A stretch of 64,000 nt of DNA from a virus. Positions 24,930 through 34,404 of the stretch are shown here, one piece after another. Position 1 is the first letter of the stretch, and each line of letters starts with the position of its first letter. The stretch covers positions 1 through 64,000 of IMG/VR virus record IMGVR_UViG_3300021420_000001; one strand, 5' to 3'. A model generated the notes under the pieces. The model saw only the letters and a program-made list of their open reading frames with translations. It did no database searches and was not told the DNA's origin. The position numbers and the translations under genes were made by a program.

Positions 24930-25777
24930 AACGCTGTAGCTCCTGTTTTGGGGAGAGCGGCTTCGAGGGCGGCTACTGTCTCAGGTCCAGCAATACCATC
25001 GATCGTGATGTTGGCACGATCCTGAAAGGCGGCGACCGCGTTTCTGGTCATGCGGCCGTAGGATCCATCAACAATCAAAGGCGGATGCGCGAGCTGAAGC
25101 GTATTGAGAGACTGCTGGAGCCAGATGGTCGATTTGTCTGAAGCGTGCTGACCACCAATGCCAATCAAGGTCGGAGTCGGTACATCCTCTGGAGCCGGAG
25201 CCGTTCCTGTACGAGGAAGTGATAGCGTAGAATCAAGTTGGACCATCTGCCAAGCTACCGGATAGCATCCGAGTTGACTATCCCAAGCAGTCGGGTCCCA
25301 GACACCGTCACTGACGTACTTTCCGCCATCATAGATGTTGGTGCCGGCCCAGTCATAGCCGGACTGCTTGCCGTGACTGAGTGGCCCGAAGCCGTTGTAC
25401 AGGAGCCACTCGTAGATCGCGCGCTCCCAAGACCAGTCGTTGACCTGATTGAGACGGTCCAGGGTCAGGGCATCGATAGCGCCGGAAGCCCAGTCCCGGA
25501 AAGGCCCACGTCCACGTGGGACGTGGACTGAAGGACGGTTGAGAGGATCCCCATTGCCGAGATAGGTTGAGAAGTCGGCATCACTCTCACGCTCGTGAAT
25601 GGCGGCGATGACAATGATGGGAATGCCCGTACCAACCGAAACGTGGGCGTACTGATCCTTGAAGGTGAGTAGGTGTCGTGCAACGACTTCAACTCTTGCC
25701 TGACGGGCAGGCAGAATGACAGCCTTGTTCAATTGAGCTGCAATGATAGGTTCAAGTTCGGTGAAGGGGTGTTGCAT
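24926..25777 (-). CDS. Endolysin with peptidoglycan-binding domain
   Basis: 283 residues. N-terminal lysozyme-like region with IIVIAAIHERESDADFSTYL, where the Glu in HERES is the candidate catalytic residue, and GYDWAGTNIYDGGKYVSDG further on. C-terminal residues about 210-275 are a PG_binding_1 domain (STIWLQQSLNTL, VDGSYGRMTRNAVAAFQ, IDGIAGPETVAAL). Lyses the host cell wall at the end of infection. Confidence 0.85.
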   Translation of the reverse strand: MQHPFTELEPIIAAQLNKAVILPARQARVEVVARHLLTFKDQYAHVSVGTGIPIIVIAAIHERESDADFSTYLGNGDPLNRPSVHVPRGRGPFRDWASGAIDALTLDRLNQVNDWSWERAIYEWLLYNGFGPLSHGKQSGYDWAGTNIYDGGKYVSDGVWDPTAWDSQLGCYPVAWQMVQLDSTLSLPRTGTAPAPEDVPTPTLIGIGGQHASDKSTIWLQQSLNTLQLAHPPLIVDGSYGRMTRNAVAAFQDRANITIDGIAGPETVAALEAALPKTGATAL

Positions 25778-25795
25778 GTTATCGCGCTCTCCCTT

Positions 25796-26671
25796 TCAAC
25801 CCCGTTGAATGCGGCTACCGCCGACGATGCCCACGGTGCTGGCACTACCGTGGATGGTGCATGTCCTAGATGACCCGAAGCAATTGGTCGCGCCGATGAA
25901 GCAATTCGGATCGTTGTTGTAGATGTCAGGCCCAACCTCGCAGTTGGATAGCAGGAGTGCCATCGCTGATGTCATGACGACGCTGCCGCCGAGGACACCA
26001 TCGCTAACCGTGATGATGGATTTATGGATCCCCAAATCGTCGATCATGATTGCGGCGATGCGCCACGCGCCAGTGAAGTCGCAGCCGCCCGTGAAGTGAT
26101 TTTCGGACAGGACGTCGCCGCCCCAACTCTGCGATTGGAAGAACGAATAGGCCGGGGCGATGCTGCCAGAGACATCCGAGATGACGTTGTGGTAACGATT
26201 CGATCCGACCGAAACGATATTGGCGTTCAAGGGAGTCGAGACCGTGCTGTCAGAGAGGATACCATCGACGCCGCCGTTGTAGATCGCGTTATATCCGCCG
26301 AAAATGTTGCAGCGATGGATCGCATACTTGACGTTGTTCTCGATGTGGATCGTGTTTCCGCTGACTGTCCCGCCGTATACGCTAAGGTCACGTAGTCCGG
26401 CCTGGTTGCACGTCGCGTCGAGGTAAATTGCCCTGGATGGGTTGGCAGTACCGACTTGCAACAAGGTTGAAGTCTGCGTCGATCCTTCGAGAACGACGCC
26501 GCCTTTGAGTACTATGCCACCAGGGATGCCAAAGCGGGTCGCGTCCATCTGCACACGCCCGCCGGAATGATTCGCGTAGAGGAAGTCAATTGCGGCTTGG
26601 ATTTTCGTGGTGTCGTCGCTGCCGTCGCCAGCGCAGCCGAAGTCCGTGATCGCATTTACCGAGAAGGTCAC
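25796..26671 (-). CDS. Pectin-lyase-fold tail spike protein
   Basis: 291 residues. Starts with the typical pectate-lyase-3 pattern VNAITDFGCAGDGSDDTTKIQAAIDF, then parallel beta-helix repeats with Asn/Gly/Val turns (SGNTIHIENNVKYAIHRCNI). Likely binds or degrades surface polysaccharide. Follows a fiber gene by three bases. Confidence 0.85.
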   Translation of the reverse strand: MTFSVNAITDFGCAGDGSDDTTKIQAAIDFLYANHSGGRVQMDATRFGIPGGIVLKGGVVLEGSTQTSTLLQVGTANPSRAIYLDATCNQAGLRDLSVYGGTVSGNTIHIENNVKYAIHRCNIFGGYNAIYNGGVDGILSDSTVSTPLNANIVSVGSNRYHNVISDVSGSIAPAYSFFQSQSWGGDVLSENHFTGGCDFTGAWRIAAIMIDDLGIHKSIITVSDGVLGGSVVMTSAMALLLSNCEVGPDIYNNDPNCFIGATNCFGSSRTCTIHGSASTVGIVGGSRIQRG

Positions 26672-26674
26672 TGC

Positions 26675-28021
26675 TTAATTGATCCGGAATGCTGATAACA
26701 CGCTGGCCTTGGCATTACTATCAAGGGTAGATAGTATATTACCCGTCGTCGCGTTAATCTCACGACAGCTGATCGTAATATTGCTCGCTGGAGATGCCAA
26801 GTACCCTGATAGGGAGATTGAAACACCAATACCAGTTGTTGATTGTTGGCCTGTACCAATTGAAATTACAGTCGTTCCATCCCAAAGCTTGCAAAAATAC
26901 TGCGCTGTCGCGGTGCTGGCATCATAGACAGTCACGGTTCCGCTCGCATACCACGTTCCCGTACCGCCCTGGGCAACAGTAGGTCCAGTGAAGTAGTTGT
27001 TGTTGTTGTTGAGTGCGACATTGGAACCGAGCGCATTAGTGAATTCAGAGAGTGATACTGCGCAAGTCGCGGTAACGCAAGATACCCCATTGCCTGCCGT
27101 AATGGCCCCGGTCAGGGTACCAAAGGATGAAACACCAGAGGAAGTCCCAATTCCAGCGACAGTGGTTTTCTTTATGGCTGTTCCCGCAATATCCCAGATA
27201 ATGACCTCGTCGGTCGAAGCGGGAGAAGCCTTAAGGGTTAGTCCGTCAATTGTGAAGTCGGTACGAGCCGCCGAACCTGTTGTCACATTGCCAACGAGGG
27301 TGCTTGCATTGGCATTGTTGAGCATCGGGAGCGTAACAATTCCCGGACCTGTGGCGAACTGGCCGGCGGCAATAGTCCCACTTAAGCCAGAGAAGGGCAC
27401 CACAGTGTAGGTCAAAGACCCAGCGGCATTCAGCCCTGTTGCGAATTGGTTTGATCCCCCCGTACTGGGGACCACCGTAATAGAGACCATCCCAGCATCG
27501 TTCTTAGCCGAAAAGACCTTCTGGGTACTATCAACGTAGAGCGCAGTCGAACCCAAGACTGGCGTTGAAGGGGATACTACATTTGCTAATGTGAATGGAT
27601 TGTTCAATGCGTAGGTTGTCACCCCTGATGGGAACGTAACTGCTAGTGGGGATATTGCGGCAAAGCTGGCAGAAGTAGCACCACCTAGAGGCCCTATTGT
27701 AGTGCCGTTAATCTGCACATAAAGACCCGCCGAAGTCGTCCACGTATCCCCGTTATTGGGTGAAGATGGAGCCGTTCCAGGAGGCAGATTGACTCCGGCA
27801 GCGGAAGCAATAGAGGGCGTCGTAATGAGCGGACCACTCATGACGCCGCCCGCTGCATTCAATGGGACATATCCAAGACTATTCTGCTTGGCCGTAAAAC
27901 AAGAGTTCCACTGGCCCGCAGTTAGCACTGCGCCATTGATAATGTATGGGCAAGTGGATTGCGCCCGTGCTCCAACAACGGAGAGGGTTAGGAGTACGAA
28001 GCTGAAAAGAAGCTTTTTCAT
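26675..28021 (-). CDS. Tail fiber-like protein with apparent signal peptide
   Basis: 448 residues. Begins with a clear signal-peptide shape (KKLLFSFVLLTLSVVGARAQ), rare for a virion protein. Then ITNGA-type start, GYVPLNAAGGVMSGPL, NNGDTWTTSAGLYVQINGTT and many beta-strand/Gly-Ser repeats as in fibers. The C-terminal part (ATAQYFCKLWDGTTVISIGTG) resembles a fiber tip domain. It may be acquired from a bacterial gene; whether the leader is cleaved is unknown. Confidence 0.75.
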   Translation of the reverse strand: MKKLLFSFVLLTLSVVGARAQSTCPYIINGAVLTAGQWNSCFTAKQNSLGYVPLNAAGGVMSGPLITTPSIASAAGVNLPPGTAPSSPNNGDTWTTSAGLYVQINGTTIGPLGGATSASFAAISPLAVTFPSGVTTYALNNPFTLANVVSPSTPVLGSTALYVDSTQKVFSAKNDAGMVSITVVPSTGGSNQFATGLNAAGSLTYTVVPFSGLSGTIAAGQFATGPGIVTLPMLNNANASTLVGNVTTGSAARTDFTIDGLTLKASPASTDEVIIWDIAGTAIKKTTVAGIGTSSGVSSFGTLTGAITAGNGVSCVTATCAVSLSEFTNALGSNVALNNNNNYFTGPTVAQGGTGTWYASGTVTVYDASTATAQYFCKLWDGTTVISIGTGQQSTTGIGVSISLSGYLASPASNITISCREINATTGNILSTLDSNAKASVLSAFRIN

Positions 28022-28030
28022 ACTCTATCC

Positions 28031-29173
28031 TCAGTCGTAGAATTCGTCGATGATAATGATACCAGAACCGCCCGTACCTCCGTTCGTCCCCCCAGAGGCT
28101 CCGGCCCCAGCCGATCCACCTGCAGCCACAGTGTAGACATAAGACGCTGACAGACTGGTGAGTAGTATCTCCACGTATTCACCAGCGGCACCGCCACCAC
28201 CGGTCCCAATGGCGCCATTGCCGGAGGTACTCCCACCGCTCGCACCGGCTCCGCTATTTGGTATACCGGACACCCCAGCGCCCGAATATGAAGGGAGTTG
28301 GCCCGCACCGCCAAAAGGACCAGAGGTACCAGAACCACCAGTAGACAACCCTGCGCCATTAGCGGGACCGCCAAACTGACCGGAGTTGCCTGGGATACGG
28401 ACCTGAGCAACACCACTACCACTACCACTACCAGTCCCGCCACCGCCACCGCTACCACTGACAGAAGCACTACCGCCCCCACCACCATTGGCTACGACAG
28501 CGCCGAACCCACTGGCTTGTCCGGCTCCACCGCCAGTAGCCGCAGCGTTAGAGGACGAACCACCACCGCCACCGCCGCCCCCAATCATTCGAATATTCAA
28601 TCTTTTCGCATTAGCTGGGACGGTGTAAGTTGAAGTCCCAGTTCCTGTAAGCACTGTACGCGTCGGAAATGCTCCGCTAGCAGCAGTTGTGACGCGCCCC
28701 GTAGCGTCTACCGTCATCTTTGGTCGGGTATACGTCCCGGCTGCAACGCCGTTAGCTAGAATGAGATATGTAAACCCAGTCCAGTTGGCGCCCCCAGTGT
28801 CGGGGTCGCTCATATTGTTGTCTACAGTCGAGAGCCACCAGTTCCCAAACGTGGCGGACGCGATGACAGCGCCATTAGGATAGCCGCCAATCGCCGATTG
28901 AAAGGTAGCATCATAGCCAACCGGACCACCGGCTTGCTGCCATTGGTTCCACTGCGTGATCTGCTTCAGCAAGCCATTGAAATCCTGCCCAAAAGGGCCA
29001 ACACCGCCCGCTGAAGGTACCAGGAATGTATTCGGGGGAAAGCCATCAGTTAACGAGGCCGCTCCATTCTGGATACTGATCTGCGAAGCCTGCGGGATCG
29101 TACGAATATACGGCGACCCCGCCGAATTGGCGAAGGGAATGGGGAACTTAGCGGGTAGTTGAGAATCTTGCAT
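28031..29173 (-). CDS. Tail fiber protein with glycine-rich adhesin region
   Basis: 380 residues. N-terminal part (FPIPFANSAGSPYIRTIP, GPFGQDFNGLLKQITQWNQWQQAG) is the baseplate-attached domain found in many phage fibers; residues about 150-200 lead to a STYTVPANAKRLNIRMIGGGGG start of a glycine-rich domain of about 170 residues with polyglycine runs. Ends SGIIIIDEFYD. ATG at 29173 follows the previous stop directly; the frame's earlier ATG lies in the upstream gene. Likely receptor binding. Confidence 0.85.
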   Translation of the reverse strand: MQDSQLPAKFPIPFANSAGSPYIRTIPQASQISIQNGAASLTDGFPPNTFLVPSAGGVGPFGQDFNGLLKQITQWNQWQQAGGPVGYDATFQSAIGGYPNGAVIASATFGNWWLSTVDNNMSDPDTGGANWTGFTYLILANGVAAGTYTRPKMTVDATGRVTTAASGAFPTRTVLTGTGTSTYTVPANAKRLNIRMIGGGGGGGGSSSNAAATGGGAGQASGFGAVVANGGGGGSASVSGSGGGGGTGSGSGSGVAQVRIPGNSGQFGGPANGAGLSTGGSGTSGPFGGAGQLPSYSGAGVSGIPNSGAGASGGSTSGNGAIGTGGGGAAGEYVEILLTSLSASYVYTVAAGGSAGAGASGGTNGGTGGSGIIIIDEFYD

Positions 29174-29174
29174 G

Positions 29175-29849
29175 TTAAGCGCTGACCACCACAGTTGCAG
29201 AAACGCCTGTTGGCTTGGGAAGAACTCCGGACTGCTGTACGATAACAAGCTCGACTGGAGAAAGTGCAAATTTGAACATGTACTGCATCGTCATGTTCTC
29301 ACCGTCCACTACGTAGCAGTTACCGCGTCCGGGGAATAAGTTGAGCAAGAGTTGATTGATGCTTTTGATCGAACCGTCTGAGATATTGGCGAGCGCCTTG
29401 GCAAATATAAGCACCCGAAAGGCGCTATCAGACAAATTGAAGACGTTCGTCGTCTGTGCCCCAGAGTAAAAAGGTTGTTGATTAAATCCAGTAAAGGCGC
29501 CGGCTCCGGCTTCGTTGAAGCCAAAGTAGTTCAAGGTTCCCGTAACAGTAACTTGCCGCACAACTCCAACAATACGTCCCCAGACATCCAGGCCGTAACC
29601 CTGGGCAGAGTCCACATTCCATATGAAGTCATAGAAAGCATCCAAGTTGGCCGTCTGGTCTATGTATTGGAAGAAGTTCGTGATCAGCTGCGTCAGAATA
29701 GGAGCATTGGCGTATTGACTGATGACGGTCTGCCAAATATCAAAAGAAGGAATCGTCCCAATTGGGCTTTGCCCAATGATGAAACTTCCGATGGCGTTTC
29801 CACCGGGAGAAGATCCAGGAGCAAAACGTGGATATGGAGGGCCCGACAC
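29175..29849 (-). CDS. Baseplate protein (DUF2612, gpI-like)
   Basis: 224 residues. FDIWQTVISQYANAPILTQLI and GYGLDVWGRIVGVVR are the DUF2612 marks. Acts at the baseplate edge and links wedges to tail fibers. Lies between the baseplate J and fiber genes, as expected. Confidence 0.88.
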   Translation of the reverse strand: MSGPPYPRFAPGSSPGGNAIGSFIIGQSPIGTIPSFDIWQTVISQYANAPILTQLITNFFQYIDQTANLDAFYDFIWNVDSAQGYGLDVWGRIVGVVRQVTVTGTLNYFGFNEAGAGAFTGFNQQPFYSGAQTTNVFNLSDSAFRVLIFAKALANISDGSIKSINQLLLNLFPGRGNCYVVDGENMTMQYMFKFALSPVELVIVQQSGVLPKPTGVSATVVVSA

Positions 29850-29851
29850 AG

Positions 29852-31474
29852 CTACGTCACCGTTACTGTCACATTAGCTGGATTGAACACAGGCTCTTGG
29901 TTAATATTGACGGAAACGATTGAGAGGGTTGCCACTGCCGAAGTGAACTGCTGCCCAATAGTTATAGCCCCACTCACAGTCGTAGCCTGACTTGTGACGT
30001 AGACTCCCGTTCCCCCCGCAGAGCCACTCGTTTGGCTCACAATTGTCGTACCTATAGGAATACCAGACCCAGCAATGATGTTCCCTACCTGGATGATGCC
30101 TGTTAGAGTAGTAACCGTGAGAACTGTCCCGGTACCAGTCGCGACACCCGTACCGCCAACTGTCAGGGGGTTACTGACTGTATACGTTCCGGTCCCACCA
30201 GCGCCCGTCCCAAGAGACGAAATCTGGGTACCTACGGATATATAACCGGAACCATCCGAAAGCGTCTGACCAACTCCAAGAGCACCTGAAGTCAAGGTCG
30301 TGACGGCAAGTGTCGTACCGGAAATACGCCCAATAGCAATTGCGGAGGCGCTGTTATTGGAACCGATTTGCAAGGAACGAATCTGCGCCCAGGAGCCCAG
30401 TGCCTGGATTCCAGGCATGTAGCGCGAAGCCAGAAGCGTAGATCCAATCCGGGCTCTTGTGCCACCATCAGCGCCTGTAAAAGCGGCTGATATTGCTCCT
30501 TGTATCAAGGTAGCTGCATTAGCTGGTACGAGCGGACCGCTGACAATATTGACAGCCCATAGAATTGCCAGATTACTTGGTATCTGGAATGATACCGCGT
30601 AGGAGGGAAGGGGTGGACTGTACCCCGAATTGGTATCGAAGACCGTTACAGTGGTGTTGCCATTATAACCACAGCCCGGAGCTTTCTTGGACCAGATGGC
30701 CTGGGCGACAGTCGCAGCCGAACCACCAACAGTAGCCACATAGAGCGAATTAGGGAGAAGAACAACCCCGCCAACCGTCAACGTGCCGTTGGTCGTGTTC
30801 TCAGTGACATAAGCATCAAGTACGTTAGGAACGTTGAGGACCGCGCCTAGGACAGAAGGAAGTGAGCCAATCGAATTGAGTGCGACAGATTGCTGTCGTC
30901 TTGCCTCAAACTGAGGGCGGGTCTCGGTATTGCGCCCGACAACACCCGAGACCACCGAGACCGAATTCCAACCTGGGATAGCCTGATAGATCGAAACCGC
31001 ATTGGTTGCTGGTACGGACGTAGGTCCAGGAATTGTACAGGCAAACGAGAGAACCGCTGTTCCTGTAATTGGAGAGATCGACCCGGAGCCCGTGCAGGAG
31101 TAAATATTACCGCCTTGATCCTGAATCAAGGCTCCAATGGGAATTGGAACTGCCGCGCCAGAACACTGAATCTGCAAGGTGGTGGGTTGGGAAGGTAGAC
31201 GCTCGATGAAGTAGATGCGTCCAATAGCATCTTGCATTCGCCCAGCTGCGAAAGCCGGATCGACTTGTTGCGTGTAGTACTGGAAGAGCTGATCGACATT
31301 CCCAATGATCGAGGCGAAGCTCGTCGCCATCTGTCCTTGGGGCGTATTGAGCGCAGGGTTGAGGTTACCCCCAAATGCTGCATTCAGATCGGCCTGGACG
31401 CCAGCGAAGATAGCAGCCGACGATGGAATAGTAAATCCAGTCGGGCCGAAGGTCGGCGAGGGCACATTTGTCAT
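29852..31474 (-). CDS. Baseplate J-like protein
   Basis: 540 residues. Baseplate J features: FAGVQADLNAAFGG, QLFQYYTQQVDPAFAAGRMQDAIGRIYFIER, ETRPQFEARRQQSVALNSIGS. Near residues 380-505 it carries two copies of a Thr/Gly/Ser-rich beta module (GTGAGGTGTYTVS and GSAGGTGVYV), a type also seen in the sheath and neck proteins. Wedge component of the contractile tail. Confidence 0.9.
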   Translation of the reverse strand: MTNVPSPTFGPTGFTIPSSAAIFAGVQADLNAAFGGNLNPALNTPQGQMATSFASIIGNVDQLFQYYTQQVDPAFAAGRMQDAIGRIYFIERLPSQPTTLQIQCSGAAVPIPIGALIQDQGGNIYSCTGSGSISPITGTAVLSFACTIPGPTSVPATNAVSIYQAIPGWNSVSVVSGVVGRNTETRPQFEARRQQSVALNSIGSLPSVLGAVLNVPNVLDAYVTENTTNGTLTVGGVVLLPNSLYVATVGGSAATVAQAIWSKKAPGCGYNGNTTVTVFDTNSGYSPPLPSYAVSFQIPSNLAILWAVNIVSGPLVPANAATLIQGAISAAFTGADGGTRARIGSTLLASRYMPGIQALGSWAQIRSLQIGSNNSASAIAIGRISGTTLAVTTLTSGALGVGQTLSDGSGYISVGTQISSLGTGAGGTGTYTVSNPLTVGGTGVATGTGTVLTVTTLTGIIQVGNIIAGSGIPIGTTIVSQTSGSAGGTGVYVTSQATTVSGAITIGQQFTSAVATLSIVSVNINQEPVFNPANVTVTVT

Positions 31475-31487
31475 TCATAGCGCCCTT

Positions 31488-31865
31488 TTACCCAGAACCT
31501 TGCGGATTGATGACCGTAAACGTAGCGGTTGATGTCTGTCCAGCTACAGATGTGACTTCAACCTGACCCGTCAAAAGGCGGTTCGTGATCGAGGCAATTG
31601 TCGTACTCGCTGTAGCAACGTCAGGGACGGTCTCGGCTGCAGCATTAAAGAGTGTCTGCAGGAGCGTAACAGGTGCGCTCTTGCCCAAAACATCCGCAAA
31701 GTAGGGCACACCAAGCGTTTTGTCAAAATAGCATTCGCCTAGAAAGGTCTTGATCGCGGAAGCAGCATCTTGCGCTAGTGAGTAAGGCCCCGATGCGATC
31801 GCGATGTTATTGTTGACATCGAGTACGAGGTCATTCGCAGTGACATCCGTAAGGATTGTTTGCAT
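31488..31865 (-). CDS. Baseplate wedge protein (gp25-like)
   Basis: 125 residues. LVLDVNNNIAIASGPYSLAQDAASAIKTFLGE and GVPYFADVLG match gp25/DUF2634-type baseplate proteins. Just upstream of baseplate J in the operon. Confidence 0.82.
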   Translation of the reverse strand: MQTILTDVTANDLVLDVNNNIAIASGPYSLAQDAASAIKTFLGECYFDKTLGVPYFADVLGKSAPVTLLQTLFNAAAETVPDVATASTTIASITNRLLTGQVEVTSVAGQTSTATFTVINPQGSG

Positions 31866-32489
31866 TTACGGCACAGTCACTGGCGTACCATTGACCTGGA
31901 GTGCCCCAGTCACAAAATTGACGGCTCCAGGTAGGGTGATCATTTGATTCCCATTGACATCCGTAAAGGTGATACCAGTCACACTTGTGGTAATTTTATT
32001 GCCGGATGCGTCCACAATCGAGATTCCCGTAGAAGTGATTTGGACGTAAGTCGTCGGAGCCTGATTGAGAATGCCGCCAATATAGATACCGTCAGCGAGA
32101 TCATTGCGGCGGAACGAGCCGGGCGTGACAGGCGTGCTCTGGCCATTTTTGATATTGGTAATGTCTCGGTCTGAACAAACGAGGTAACCTATATCACCAA
32201 CGACTGGATCACAGATAATTGCATTAGCTCCACCCTGTAGCCGAAAGTACTGAACCCCCGAAATAGTGCCATGGGGCTGGGCGTTACCGTTGCCATCGAT
32301 CTGGCTTACAAGAGGCTGGACATCTACTGTCCCAGCTACGGAAACTCCGCCTGTATTGTGGACCGCCGTGACTAACACCACCTTCATGGTGTTCATGCGG
32401 GCCAGCATTTGTCGAATGATAAAAGTGATCTCTCCTAATGGATCCGTTAGATCATAGGGAGACTGTTGGCCGTACCCAAAGTTGCCCAT
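31866..32489 (-). CDS. Baseplate spike protein (Gp138-N type)
   Basis: 207 residues from an ATG overlapping the previous stop. The pattern GTVDVQPLVSQIDGNGN ... GVQYFRLQGGANAI ... DPVVGDIGYLVCSDRDI is the Gp138 N-terminal (OB-fold) domain; the C-terminal repeats likely form the beta-helical needle (NKITTSVTGITFTDVNGN). Pierces the outer membrane. A 66-base longer frame lies inside the upstream gene. Confidence 0.87.
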   Translation of the reverse strand: MGNFGYGQQSPYDLTDPLGEITFIIRQMLARMNTMKVVLVTAVHNTGGVSVAGTVDVQPLVSQIDGNGNAQPHGTISGVQYFRLQGGANAIICDPVVGDIGYLVCSDRDITNIKNGQSTPVTPGSFRRNDLADGIYIGGILNQAPTTYVQITSTGISIVDASGNKITTSVTGITFTDVNGNQMITLPGAVNFVTGALQVNGTPVTVP

Positions 32490-33433
32490 CAGATTGTCGG
32501 GACGGCCGTCTTGCCGGCATAGTCTGGATTGAAGCAGGCTAGTGTCGATTCCCACAAGCCGTTGGGAACGAGTGAATCCAGAGCGTGGTCTACACGAAGC
32601 ACTACCCAGGTTCCGGTTGCTTTCGGAAGAGAGCTTTGGATCTGTATTTTCCCACCCAACGCAATCTCGGGATTGTAGATTGTCTTGACTGTAAGCCCAA
32701 CCTGCGAGTACGAAGGGTACCCGATCATTCCAGTGCTCGGAGAAACCAGAGGCACAGAAAGAGTGTTACGTGACCCCCCTCTAGGCCAAATTGCTAGAAC
32801 CTGCTTAGTGTTCACACCTGGAAAGACATCAGCTTCAATTTGCGCATCATCGCGCACCTTCTTCCACTGGTCAGCGTTAGTTCCGGGGAAGTAGGAAGGC
32901 GGTAGCTTGACATTCACGCCATTGTTCTCAAAGCCGTAGCCCATTTGCTGGGCCAGAACGCTCATCACATTGCCAACGTCTACCGGCCCGGTGGAACTGA
33001 ATGGCTTAGCCGGGATGACCTGATAATCAAGCCCGGCAATGCACTCAAACGTAAACGGCACGTCTGGCGCTCTATTGAAGTCTGCAGTCGCCGACCAGAT
33101 CGTGCCGATGAACACAACAGATAAACCGTTAACCGCGTCACCAGCTCGGATCGTAATTGAATTGTGCGCTATAAGACTGAAAACCAAACCAAGTGTGGAT
33201 AATTGATTCATAAGACTTGGGCTTAGACCATAGACTTGCACGGTAGCCGTTGACCCTTTTGGCTGACCCGCGTATTGAATTCGGGCAGAAGTCCGCGAAC
33301 CAGAGATCGTTATCGAGTTGGCATTCGGTTGGTTGGACACGTCGCTAGTAAAGAATGGCGCAGCATTGGTCAATGGTGACTGCGCGAGGGTAACGTCAAG
33401 TTCGATTAGCTTTTGTACAAACGAGTCAGCCAC
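32489..33433 (-). CDS. Baseplate hub-like protein
   Basis: 314 residues, largely beta-rich. Segments ATVQVYGLSPSLMNQL, ADVFPGVNTKQVLAIWPRGG and ATGTWVVLRVDHALDSL fit phage late-control (gpD/gp27-like) hub proteins. Placed between spike and plug genes. Confidence 0.72.
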   Translation of the reverse strand: MADSFVQKLIELDVTLAQSPLTNAAPFFTSDVSNQPNANSITISGSRTSARIQYAGQPKGSTATVQVYGLSPSLMNQLSTLGLVFSLIAHNSITIRAGDAVNGLSVVFIGTIWSATADFNRAPDVPFTFECIAGLDYQVIPAKPFSSTGPVDVGNVMSVLAQQMGYGFENNGVNVKLPPSYFPGTNADQWKKVRDDAQIEADVFPGVNTKQVLAIWPRGGSRNTLSVPLVSPSTGMIGYPSYSQVGLTVKTIYNPEIALGGKIQIQSSLPKATGTWVVLRVDHALDSLVPNGLWESTLACFNPDYAGKTAVPTI

Positions 33434-33439
33434 TAGGGA

Positions 33440-33754
33440 CTATCCCTGATTTGGAGCAAGATCGGATGCTTTCAAATAAACCAATTGATACCTTGATCCC
33501 AAGCCTTGATAGATTGGATCGTTGCTTCCCTGCAAATCATTGAATACCAAGTCGCCAACAAATCCCAAATACAGCGATCGCACAATTCGATTCAGGTTCT
33601 CACAAAGAACTCCACCGATGATCAAGGTTGAGCTGATATACAAATTGCAGAACAGCCCGAAGGCTGTTTGCGTCAGTTGAATTGTACAGGGCTGGTTCGC
33701 CAGCTGAACCTGCAGGCTCTGGTTCGCCAATGGCTGGATGGGAATGATCATCAT
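33440..33754 (-). CDS. Baseplate plug protein (Pam3 gp18-like)
   Basis: 104 residues: IIPIQPLANQSLQVQLANQPC, then YISSTLIIGGVLCENLNRI and LYLGFVGDLVFNDLQG, the pattern of small baseplate plug proteins of simple contractile tails such as cyanophage Pam3. ATG may be at 33754 or 33751. Confidence 0.8.
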   Translation of the reverse strand: MMIIPIQPLANQSLQVQLANQPCTIQLTQTAFGLFCNLYISSTLIIGGVLCENLNRIVRSLYLGFVGDLVFNDLQGSNDPIYQGLGSRYQLVYLKASDLAPNQG

Positions 33755-34404
33755 GTGAAAGGAAGACTCGTCGTCTGTCCGGAAGTCAGGAATGGAACGG
33801 GCTGAACATTGCCCAACCCTTGCTGCCCACTATCCGTAGGCGAAAGGGTGTTACTGAAAATGGACGTGGACGTCTCTCGGATTTCCAGGAACCAAATATC
33901 GACGATCAGGACCCCCAGTCCGTTGACGGCGGTACGTTTGAAATCAAAGTGACTAACGTTACAACTCAGAAAAACCTGCTCAGGCGTCACAATGTTAAAG
34001 AGCGATGTTGAGTTCGCAATGCCTTCGACAAGCGTCAGGAGCGAGACCCGATTGGATTCCGCACCGCCGGCCGCGACCCGTACCCGGACATCGAAGGGCA
34101 ACTGAACCTTGTCGTAGCTCTGGAAGCCGCCTTGCTCGACCGGGTAGTTACTGATGCTCCAATCTTGCTTGTATTCAAAATCGATGATGGAGAAATTGCC
34201 AATCGCTCCGCCCGTAAGAAAGGAGCTAAGGGGACTCAAAGCGCTGGCTATGATAGGTATCCCAAACTCGGAATAGATGCCCCAGAGTAGCGGCTGTAAG
34301 CCCTGACTCAGGCTAGAGACAAGACCGATGAGCAACCCTGCACTCGGGATGGGTAAGTAGCTGGAGAGCGAAGGAACGCCAGGAAGGTTGGGGACGTCAG
34401 GCAT
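33751..34404 (-). CDS. Baseplate protein, possibly tail-tip/tube-initiator
   Basis: 217 residues. Hydrophobic Pro/Ser-rich N-terminus, then FEYKQDWSISNYPVEQGGFQSYDKVQLPF, found in phage baseplate proteins linking the tube to the hub. Overlaps the tape measure stop by one base. Exact role not certain. Confidence 0.7.
   Translation of the reverse strand: MPDVPNLPGVPSLSSYLPIPSAGLLIGLVSSLSQGLQPLLWGIYSEFGIPIIASALSPLSSFLTGGAIGNFSIIDFEYKQDWSISNYPVEQGGFQSYDKVQLPFDVRVRVAAGGAESNRVSLLTLVEGIANSTSLFNIVTPEQVFLSCNVSHFDFKRTAVNGLGVLIVDIWFLEIRETSTSIFSNTLSPTDSGQQGLGNVQPVPFLTSGQTTSLPFT

Noticed and set aside
24423-25025. 200-residue plus-strand ORF opposite the holin-like gene
   Set aside because: No recognisable pattern, and it runs against two convincing minus-strand genes.
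28018-28633. ORFs in other frames of the glycine-rich fiber (156 aa minus, 111 aa plus)
   Set aside because: Low-complexity shadows of GGN codons.
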